Positions 22,714 to 28,635 of a stretch of DNA of 28,635 nucleotides are shown piece after piece (position 1 is the first letter of the stretch; each line of letters opens with the position of its first letter). The position numbers were made by a program, and so were the translations under genes. The notes under the pieces are model-generated. The model had not been told where the DNA came from. It worked only from the letters and a program-made list of their open reading frames with translations, and ran no database searches. Source of the stretch: JAHECQ01 sp047638695 (GTDB lineage Bacteria > Actinomycetota > Acidimicrobiia > Acidimicrobiales > SZUA-35); assembly GCA_047638695.1 (NCBI GenBank), contig JBLINY010000056.1:1-28635 (forward strand). The letters are read 5' to 3'.

Positions 22714-23461
22714 GCTCGGCCTGTCGGATGCGGTCGGGGTAATGGCAGCGGCCATATTCGGGTGTGCCACCAATCACAATGTCAAGCAGCTCCGCGTGCT
22801 GGTCGGTCTCTTTCCATGGCAGCGCGATGTACAACGGCAGCTCGAACGCTCGCAGCCGGTCGAGCTGGGAGTAGACCTGCTTCTGATAGATGAAGCGCTC
22901 ATCCCAGGGCCAGTCGTGCGGCGCAAAGCCAGTGCCGGGATCGATCACGGTCTGGGCCCTGATGCCAAAGGTGTCGGCTCGAGCCAGGATTCCGTCGAAG
23001 AAGTCGAGCAAGACTTGCACCGGATCGTGGTCGGTGACGTGCTCCATGCGCAGCGGGTCGGGTCCGGACAAGAATGGCAGCACCACGGGGCAGCCGAACT
23101 CGGCAGCCACCTCCATCATGGGGTCTTGCTGCAACCCATCGGCGGCGTTGAGCCACGTAACTCCCGATTCCAAGGCTCGCCTCGCCGTTTCCGGACGCCA
23201 GGTGTCAACGCTGATTGGTACGTCGTAGCTGAGCAGCGTTGGCAGGACGGCGGCGATCCGATCCCATTCCTCGTCGATGGTCGTCTCCGCCGCCGCAAAC
23301 GTCGAGCCTTGCCCGCCAAGGTCGAAGCCGAAGACACCGTTGGTCAGCAGCCAGTCGGCCCGCGCCGCTGCCTCGCTGGGGGTTCGGGCGATCGACGCTT
23401 CGTGCAGCGAGTCGGGCGACGCGTTGATGACACCGAAGAGCTTCATTCCAGGCTGAATCAT
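22685..23461 (-). CDS. Divergent dihydropteroate synthase-like protein (FolP2-like)
   Basis: The protein is 258 residues. A DHPS barrel start is visible in FGVINASPDSLHEAS, followed by FDLGGQGSTFAA where DHPS has DIGGxSTRP. ISVDTWRPETARRAL and VAAEFGCPVVLPF come next, then VIDPGTGFAP. The late elements needed by true DHPS are absent: no SRK loop and no final RVHD, the chain ending after the ALPWKETD region. It therefore resembles mycobacterial FolP2, which is reported to lack DHPS activity. In Mycobacterium folP2 neighbours gpgS (Rv1207-Rv1208), and here gpgS is also next door but divergent. ATG at 23461 is the family-like start; the frame extends to 23593 inside gpgS. No clear ribosome site is present. 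Confidence 0.82.
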   Translation of the reverse strand: MIQPGMKLFGVINASPDSLHEASIARTPSEAAARADWLLTNGVFGFDLGGQGSTFAAAETTIDEEWDRIAAVLPTLLSYDVPISVDTWRPETARRALESGVTWLNAADGLQQDPMMEVAAEFGCPVVLPFLSGPDPLRMEHVTDHDPVQVLLDFFDGILARADTFGIRAQTVIDPGTGFAPHDWPWDERFIYQKQVYSQLDRLRAFELPLYIALPWKETDQHAELLDIVIGGTPEYGRCHYPDRIRQAELRSRDRRHE

Positions 23462-23481
23462 TGCGACGGGAGCGTAGTCAG

Positions 23482-24432
23482 GTGACGTCGGTATCGACCG
23501 GACCTGGATCGAGTGGGAAGAGGTCGGGGGCCAAGGGGCCGGGTGTGAAAATTGTGCCGCCGACGTCACTGGACGCTTCCGGGCTTCTGTCATTGAAGGG
23601 CGGTCGGTCGATCTCGGTCTGCTTGCCTGCCCGAAATGAGGAGGCCACCGTTGGCCCCATCGTGGAGGCCATCGTGGCCAATCTGATGGCGCCCGCCGGC
23701 CCGGCGCTGGTGGATGAGCTCATCGTGTTGAACGATGGCTCGTCGGACGCAACGGCGCTGATCGCCACGGAGGCTGGCGCCAAGGTGATTGAAGTCATCG
23801 ATGTTCTTCCCTCCGAGCCTCCGGGAAGCGGCAAAGGCAACGTTTTGTGGCGCAGCGTTGCGGCCAGTAGCGGCGACATCATCGTGTGGTGCGATACCGA
23901 TCTCACCAGCTTCACCCCTCAGTACGTCACCCGCCTGGTGCAGCCGCTGCTTGACGATGCTGCCCTCGCCCTGGTGAAGGGCTACTACATGCGACCTGTC
24001 GACGAGATCGGTCAAGGGGGTGGTCGAACCACCGAGTTGGTCGCCCGGCCACTGCTGTCGATGTTCTTCCCGCCGCTGGCCACCATCCTCCAGCCGTTGG
24101 GAGGCGAGTGCGCGGCCACCCGCGGTCTACTCGAGCAGCTGCCCTTCGTTGAGAGTTACGGCGTTGAGAGCGCGCTTCTGATCGACACGATGGGTTTCGT
24201 TGGTATCGAGGCGATGGCGCAGGTCGATCTCGGTGTTCGACAACACCGTCACCGTGACCTGCTGTCGTTGTCCGAACAAGCGTCTGAAATTCTGGCCGTC
24301 GTTCTCGGTCGGGCCGGTCTTGAACTGCCCGACCCGATGCCCCCATTGATCAACCACGCTGGCATCGAACGTCCGGTGTTTGTCGCTGAACGTTCGCCGA
24401 TGATCGAGGTTGCGGCATACACGTCGGGCTAG
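23482..24432 (+). CDS. gpgS: Glucosyl-3-phosphoglycerate synthase
   Basis: A GT-A/GT81-type glycosyltransferase of 316 residues. It shows ISVCLPARNEEATVG, LIVLNDGSSDAT, and SGKGNVLWRS with the conserved Lys. The metal-binding DTD is at 138-140 in WCDTDLTSF. LVKGYYMRP and LQPLGGECAATR follow, both typical of GpgS. It transfers glucose from a nucleotide donor to 3-phosphoglycerate, the first step of glucosylglycerate and methylglucose lipopolysaccharide synthesis. GTG at 23482 has GGGAG 9 bases upstream. A TTG at 23461 would add seven residues and share its base with the start codon of the divergent DHPS-like gene. The stop and the DNA polymerase IV stop overlap in one CTAG. Confidence 0.93.
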   Translation: MTSVSTGPGSSGKRSGAKGPGVKIVPPTSLDASGLLSLKGGRSISVCLPARNEEATVGPIVEAIVANLMAPAGPALVDELIVLNDGSSDATALIATEAGAKVIEVIDVLPSEPPGSGKGNVLWRSVAASSGDIIVWCDTDLTSFTPQYVTRLVQPLLDDAALALVKGYYMRPVDEIGQGGGRTTELVARPLLSMFFPPLATILQPLGGECAATRGLLEQLPFVESYGVESALLIDTMGFVGIEAMAQVDLGVRQHRHRDLLSLSEQASEILAVVLGRAGLELPDPMPPLINHAGIERPVFVAERSPMIEVAAYTSG

Positions 24433-25619
24433 CGATGATCCGGCAACAGCGGCATGTCGATGGTGCTGCGGCCAAGGAGCGCTGTGCGACCAATGGCCGA
24501 CTTGCCGAAGCGGTCTCGAACCTGATCGACGGCTTCGTCGAGGTGGCGATGGTCGACGCCGCCGAACGGCAACGAGAGCTGGACGGCATCGTCGTCGGTG
24601 AGGTCGGCGACCGCGATCCCTACTCGGGTGAGCCCGCGCACGGCAATCTCATCCCAAGCGGTGGCCAACAATCGGCGCGCGGTCAAGCCCACGAGATCGG
24701 TAGAGGCAGTTGCATCGGGCAGCGTGTCCGATCGGGTCGCCTCGCTGAAGTCGCCGAATCGCAGTCGGAGCACGACCGTTCGGCCCACTCGTTTCCCATC
24801 CCGCAGCCGGCCGGTGACCCGATCGGTTACTTCGAGCAGCACCATTTCGGCTTCGGTCCGGCTGAGGCCACCGGAGGGAAACGACCGTTGCGAACCGACA
24901 GAGCGTCGGCGTTTGCCGACTTCGATTGGGCGGGGGTCGAGGTTGTTGGCCAAGGCGTGCACATGACGGCCTGATGCGACGCCAAGCGACGACACCAGGA
25001 GGCTCTGCTCGAGAGCGGCAACGTCGCCAACTGTGTGAAGCCCACGCTCGTTCAACCGTTGCTCGGTCTTGGGGCCGACGCCCCATAACGCTCGGACGGG
25101 AAGCGGGTGGAGGAACTCGAGTTCGCCACCGTCGGGCACAACCAACAGACCGTCTGGTTTGCACCAGGCGCTGGCCACCTTGGCCAGAAACTTGGTGCTG
25201 GCAACACCGACGCTGATGCAAAGGCCAACTTCCTCGAGCACCCGTTGCTTCAGCCGGGCGCCGATCCTGGCACCCGGACCGTCGATGCGGCGAAGCCCGG
25301 TGACATCAATGAAGGCTTCGTCGATCGATAAGCCCTCGACCAGTGGCGATGTGTCGTGAAAGATCTCGAACACCCGCTTGCTCGCTTCGGCGTACGCATC
25401 CATGCGCGGAGAGACCGAAATGAGATCGGGGCACCGTCGTCGAGCTTCCGCTCCGCCCATCGCGGTTCGAACGCCAAAGGCCCGAGCTTCGTAGCTCGCG
25501 GCCAGAATCACGCCGCCTCCGACTGCCATGGGTTTGCCTCGCAACGATGGATCGTCGCGTTGCTCGACCGAGGCGTAGAACGCATCGAGGTCTGCGTGGA
25601 GGATCTCGGCCATCGTCAT
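24429..25619 (-). CDS. dinB: DNA polymerase IV (Y-family, DinB)
   Basis: A 396-residue translesion polymerase. The catalytic acidic residues are Asp10 in LHADLDAFYASVEQ and Asp100-Glu101 in LSIDEAF. The Tyr steric gate region sits in FYAS, and the helix-hairpin-helix is at about 175-205 (LWGVGPKTEQRLNERG). The little-finger domain follows to about 345. QLSLPF at 347-352 matches the beta-clamp binding motif, but it is followed by about 40 more residues rather than closing the protein. It copies damaged DNA with low fidelity. A perfect actinobacterial LexA box and a GATAAT -10 lie just upstream, and the predicted leader is only a few bases, so translation may be leaderless. ATG at 25613 is an alternative start. 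Confidence 0.95.
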   Translation of the reverse strand: MTMAEILHADLDAFYASVEQRDDPSLRGKPMAVGGGVILAASYEARAFGVRTAMGGAEARRRCPDLISVSPRMDAYAEASKRVFEIFHDTSPLVEGLSIDEAFIDVTGLRRIDGPGARIGARLKQRVLEEVGLCISVGVASTKFLAKVASAWCKPDGLLVVPDGGELEFLHPLPVRALWGVGPKTEQRLNERGLHTVGDVAALEQSLLVSSLGVASGRHVHALANNLDPRPIEVGKRRRSVGSQRSFPSGGLSRTEAEMVLLEVTDRVTGRLRDGKRVGRTVVLRLRFGDFSEATRSDTLPDATASTDLVGLTARRLLATAWDEIAVRGLTRVGIAVADLTDDDAVQLSLPFGGVDHRHLDEAVDQVRDRFGKSAIGRTALLGRSTIDMPLLPDHR

Positions 25620-25631
25620 GATGCTACTGAG

Positions 25632-25658
25632 ATTATCCGCAGTCGAACAAGTGTTCGA
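25632..25658 (-). promoter_or_regulatory. LexA (SOS) box and -10 of dinB
   Basis: TCGAACAAGTGTTCGA at 25643-25658 is a perfect palindromic match to the mycobacterial SOS box TCGAAC-N4-GTTCGA. On the minus strand, GATAAT (25637 to 25632) follows it by five bases and serves as a -10. No -35 is evident, so the box occupies the -35 region and repressor binding would occlude polymerase. The dinB ATG is at 25619, giving a predicted leader near six bases. The same box lies about 28 bases before the divergent MFS start and might affect it too. Confidence 0.88.
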
Positions 25659-25686
25659 TTGTAAAAGTTCAAGTCAGCCGCTTGTC

Positions 25687-26937
25687 GTGAGTAGCTTTGC
25701 GTTCTTGGTTCGGACGACGACGAGATTGAATCAGTCGAGCTCGGCCCTGGCCGTTGCCGGATACCGCCTTATTCTCGCGTCCGGCTGGTTCTGGCAGATG
25801 GCCAGGTGGGGCGTCAGCTTTGTCGGCGCGTTTTTGGCCAATGATCTGACCGGGTCGGCCCGTCTTGTGCAGCTCACCGGCGTGGCCATATGGGCGCCCT
25901 TGCTGTTTGGCGGAGTTATCGGCGGCGTCGTTTCAGACCGCTTTGATCGCCGGCTCACCCTCATTGTCCAGTTTCTTGTGGTCATCCCGCTGGCGATCGG
26001 CCTTGGTCTGCTCTCCATGGCCGATCGGTTGCAACTATGGATGGTGTATCCGTTCATGGTCACCATCGGGATTTCGTGGGTGATCGACATGACCAGCCGA
26101 CGGGCGCTCATCTACGACCTTGTCGGAGCGAAGGCAATCGATCACGCCATGTCGCTCGAGATGCTCAGTTCGTCGACGGGTTTGGCGATGGGGGCGCTGC
26201 TCGGAGGTACGGCCATCCAGGCCATCGGCATCGATGCCGCCTTCATTGCGGTTGGCGCGATGCTGGCGCTGTCCCTCGGTTTGTTCCTGATGGTGCCGAG
26301 AGCTCCTCAGCCGAAGGCGATGCCGAGCAGAGGCGGGGGTTTGGCCGAGGTGGCGGCCGGCTTCCGGATGCTCAAGACCGAGCGAGGGCTGCTCAGCGTG
26401 TTGGGGGTGACGGCAGCAGTCAACATGTTCTTCTTCTCGTTTACTCCACTGGTGCAAGTGGTGGGTTCGAGGCTTGACGTCGGACCTGCACTGCTCGGTC
26501 TACTGGCCGCCATGGTCGGATTCGGGATGATGACTGGCGCCATCCTGATGTTGACGCTTCGTCCGGTGAGGCGCGGACGGGCATACGTGATCGGCTCATC
26601 GGTTGCTTTTACGATGGCGCTCGGGTTCGTGGCAACGAATTCCTATGTCGTCACCGCCGCCTTTTTGTACTTGGCAGCCATCGGGATGGGGTTCTTTGGG
26701 GCAACGCAGGGCGTGCTCGTGATGGCATCGGTCGACGATGAGCGCCGAGGGCGAGCCCTTGGGTTGCTGAGCATGGCCATCGGAGTCTTGCCGATCGGCA
26801 TGATCATGCTGGGTGAGCTAGCCGAGGTGCTCGGGGTCCGCGCTGGCATCGCTATCTTCGTGGTTACTGGGGCCATGCTGATGACCGTCTGGTTGTCGAT
26901 TCGACCCGAGGCCCTGGCTATGCAATCGAGCGCCTGA
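25687..26937 (+). CDS. MFS exporter (EntS-like, MFS_3 type)
   Basis: The protein is about 416 residues with 12 predicted membrane helices. It has the GVVSDRFDRRLTLI loop between helices 2 and 3, SRRALIYDLVG after helix 4, and DDERRGRALGLLSMAIGVLP in the second half. These are typical of the MFS_3 group (EntS, multidrug and macrolide exporters). Direction and substrate are inferred from family only. The open frame reaches 25618, but that would place the LexA box inside the gene; GTG at 25687 gives a normal short cytoplasmic N-terminus. No good ribosome site is present there. It is divergent from dinB, with the SOS box in the shared upstream region. Confidence 0.88.
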   Translation: MSSFAFLVRTTTRLNQSSSALAVAGYRLILASGWFWQMARWGVSFVGAFLANDLTGSARLVQLTGVAIWAPLLFGGVIGGVVSDRFDRRLTLIVQFLVVIPLAIGLGLLSMADRLQLWMVYPFMVTIGISWVIDMTSRRALIYDLVGAKAIDHAMSLEMLSSSTGLAMGALLGGTAIQAIGIDAAFIAVGAMLALSLGLFLMVPRAPQPKAMPSRGGGLAEVAAGFRMLKTERGLLSVLGVTAAVNMFFFSFTPLVQVVGSRLDVGPALLGLLAAMVGFGMMTGAILMLTLRPVRRGRAYVIGSSVAFTMALGFVATNSYVVTAAFLYLAAIGMGFFGATQGVLVMASVDDERRGRALGLLSMAIGVLPIGMIMLGELAEVLGVRAGIAIFVVTGAMLMTVWLSIRPEALAMQSSA

Positions 26938-26982
26938 TTCGAATCAACTGACCGGTGTCCGCAGCCCGAGCACCGCCGAGGG

Positions 26983-27381
26983 TCAGGGATCCTTGGTCGC
27001 GTTGCGGGCCGCCAACACGGCGGGCAGAAGTTGGTTGGCGTCTTCGATGGTGAGAGTTGCTTCGGTGTGGGTGAAAATTCCGGCGACGGGTCGGACCTGT
27101 GTACGGAACGTGAGGCGGACACCGGGTCCGGTGGCGGTTACGAACGCGACCGCGCGACTCGCAGGCAACCGTCTGACCCCGATCGGGAACGCGATCTTGT
27201 CGACAAGGTCAATGCCGCTGATGTTGGCAGCTGTTGTCTGCAGAATCCGTTTCCCCAGCGTGACGGAGACTTCGCCGTCGTCTTGTACCCGGACGCCATC
27301 GATCTCAGGTTGGAAACCGGCGACCAGCAGGAAGGGATTCCACCCTTCTGTTGAGCGGAATCTGAGATGGGTTTCGCTCAT
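26983..27381 (-). CDS. Hypothetical protein, 132 aa
   Basis: I do not recognise the family. It is a soluble, strand-rich protein starting MSETHLRFRSTEGWNPFLL, with LGKRILQTTAANISGIDL, AVAFVTATGPGVRLTFR and GIFTHTEATLTIEDANQLLP. The pattern of alternating strands suggests a small beta-rich domain, perhaps PH-like, without signal peptide or membrane segment. ATG at 27381 has an AGGG ribosome site four bases upstream. It is divergent from the gene at 27412 with only 30 bases between, and converges with the MFS exporter at 26937. Confidence 0.72.
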   Translation of the reverse strand: MSETHLRFRSTEGWNPFLLVAGFQPEIDGVRVQDDGEVSVTLGKRILQTTAANISGIDLVDKIAFPIGVRRLPASRAVAFVTATGPGVRLTFRTQVRPVAGIFTHTEATLTIEDANQLLPAVLAARNATKDP

Positions 27382-27411
27382 GCGACCCTGAACCTACCCT
27401 CACAGTGAACA

Positions 27412-28620
27412 ATGTCGGAGAACGAACTGCCGGACAGTGGTACCACCGCTGTCGACGAGACGTTGGCCCTTCTCGGCCAAGATCGCCCTGCAGCGACAAC
27501 GTCGCCCTCTGACAAAGCGTCAGGTTCCGGCGACGACCAGACCTCCGGAAGGCGGCCGCTTATGGCCATGGGCCTTTTCGCCGTGGTCCTCGCGGCGGGT
27601 GGTTACATGGTGTCGTCGCTCGAAAAAGTTCCCGTGCCCGCTCCGGTTGAGGTGGTCGACGAGGGGCCGACCGATCGTGAGCGGGCAAACGTTACTCGTG
27701 AACGACTGGTCGACCTTGGCCTCACTGAACGGTTCGCGTACCGATCTGTCACCGGTGTCGGCGTGGTTGACTTAGCCGATGGCGAAGTGCGAAACACTCG
27801 CGAGTTCTCCGCTCCCAGCGAGCCCGGGAACTACGTGTTGCTTCGAGCCGACGACGCCAACTACGTCGTTGATGTTGCCGATCCCAGCATCATCGGCATC
27901 TCGAATATCGACGGCCAGATCGGAACGACCGCTGACCCCGAGCGGTTCGTCGCCGTCGTCGTCGGGTGGCTTACCGATGTCGAGACCATCGACGACACCC
28001 GGTACGCCTACACCCTTGGCGGTAGCTACGGCGCCAATCCGGCCAGAGTCGAGCATGTCGACGTCGAGGTCATCGCGGCTGATGCGACAACGTTGATAGT
28101 CGACAACCTCGGCGTTGTTGTCGAGGGTTCCGGGCACTCGTTTGTTGTTGGTGCCGACGGCAGCTCCCACTATTCGGACCACCCGGTACTGGCGGCATCG
28201 GCATCGGCTCGTATCGAAGAGCGCTGCTCGGCCACGTGCGAGGCCCGGTATGTCGGATCGACGGCATCGTTCGCCTTGCCGGCAGCCGGGCACTACCGGG
28301 TGTCGCCCGATGGGGCGTGGGTTCTGCTCTACAACGACGAGTTGGCCGACCCGTCTTCTGGAGGCACCTCGGAGCAACCGAAGCCGGCGCAGCTGATCGA
28401 GGTGGCAACGCAGAAGTCGAGAACCGTCCTGAAGGACTCAACCGGTGAGCCGCAGTGGGCAACCGACTCATCGTTCGTTGGATGGTTGGACGATTCGTCG
28501 CACGCCCTCCGACTTAGCTTGGTCTTCACCGACGATCGTTCCAGCGTGAGTCTCGATCTGGAGGCGCTTCGTGCCCCTGATCGCGACAGTCTTCAGTTGG
28601 TGTTCTTGGGTGCGCCCTAG
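27412..28620 (+). CDS. Membrane-anchored protein of unknown function, 402 aa
   Basis: A polar, Ser/Thr/Asp-rich N-terminal tail of about 48 residues is followed by a single membrane helix at about 50-69 (LMAMGLFAVVLAAGGYMVSS). A large extracytoplasmic domain of about 330 residues comes next. That part is rich in short strands (YVLLRADDANYVVDVADP, GHYRVSPDGAWVLLYND, ATDSSFVGWLDDSSHALRLS), recalling a WD40/TolB-like beta-propeller or similar repeat fold. Two cysteines in CSATC may form a disulfide outside. No enzyme motif is recognised. The ATG at 27412 has no clear ribosome site. The frame is complete within the window (TAG at 28618-28620). Confidence 0.8.
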   Translation: MSENELPDSGTTAVDETLALLGQDRPAATTSPSDKASGSGDDQTSGRRPLMAMGLFAVVLAAGGYMVSSLEKVPVPAPVEVVDEGPTDRERANVTRERLVDLGLTERFAYRSVTGVGVVDLADGEVRNTREFSAPSEPGNYVLLRADDANYVVDVADPSIIGISNIDGQIGTTADPERFVAVVVGWLTDVETIDDTRYAYTLGGSYGANPARVEHVDVEVIAADATTLIVDNLGVVVEGSGHSFVVGADGSSHYSDHPVLAASASARIEERCSATCEARYVGSTASFALPAAGHYRVSPDGAWVLLYNDELADPSSGGTSEQPKPAQLIEVATQKSRTVLKDSTGEPQWATDSSFVGWLDDSSHALRLSLVFTDDRSSVSLDLEALRAPDRDSLQLVFLGAP

Positions 28621-28635
28621 AGCTGCCCGAGCCAA

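Overview
This is a gene-dense, high-GC bacterial segment. It looks chromosomal and most like an actinobacterium outside the well-studied orders; Acidimicrobiia (Ilumatobacter-like) is my best inference. The grounds are a mycobacterial-type LexA box, a folP-like/gpgS gene pair, a fused folB-folK, GTG/TTG starts with many weak or absent Shine-Dalgarno sites, and many CoA, amidohydrolase and SDR-type catabolic genes. I see no rRNA, tRNA, CRISPR array, transposase or phage gene. No gene-free stretch exceeds about 250 bases.

Layout. 1-245: a 59-bp tandem array running off the left edge, then an intrinsic terminator. 246-2085: a 50-residue membrane peptide (-), a YceI-like protein (+) and an alpha/beta hydrolase (+). 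2143-6165 (-): MFS transporter, SDR, HAD and amidohydrolase, probably one uptake and catabolism unit, divergent from a PLP threonine dehydratase-like gene (6295-7287). 7445-8847 (-): a hypothetical gene and an EamA permease. 8990-11960 (+): a tightly overlapped operon of a damaged DegT aminotransferase, a hexapeptide acyltransferase, a VOC protein and an unknown protein. 12124-12384: a small repetitive lipoprotein with a strong terminator. 12516-14742 (-): an IDH/IPMDH-like dehydrogenase and a second amidohydrolase. 14864-15859 (+): a DAC (diadenylate cyclase) domain protein. 15881-18648 (-): amine oxidase remnant, DinB-like protein, PPOX flavoprotein and D-2-hydroxyacid dehydrogenase, divergent from a LysR regulator. 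19828-21794 (+): alpha-methylacyl-CoA racemase and a RidA-like protein. 21844-24432: folB-folK fusion (+), DHPS-like gene (-) and glucosyl-3-phosphoglycerate synthase (+). 24429-28620: SOS-controlled DNA polymerase IV (-), MFS exporter (+), a hypothetical gene (-) and a membrane-anchored protein (+).

Two themes stand out. First, short perfect or near-perfect tandem duplications are unusually frequent: 59, 16, 14, 27, 17-spaced, 27 and 15 bp units at seven places. Some lie inside reading frames, always with a period divisible by three, and two duplicate the last codons and stop codon of a gene. Second, two genes (the DegT aminotransferase and the amine oxidase) have lost internal segments and changed frame. 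In the second case the frameshift joins the remnant in frame to the downstream gene and creates a misleading chimeric ORF. Together these suggest replication slippage and deletion at short repeats, although assembly error has not been excluded.

I did not find a clearly new defence or mobile system. The best leads for new biology are the DAC protein with its unassigned N-terminal region, the unknown 344-residue protein in the amino-sugar-like operon, and the 59-bp hairpin array.
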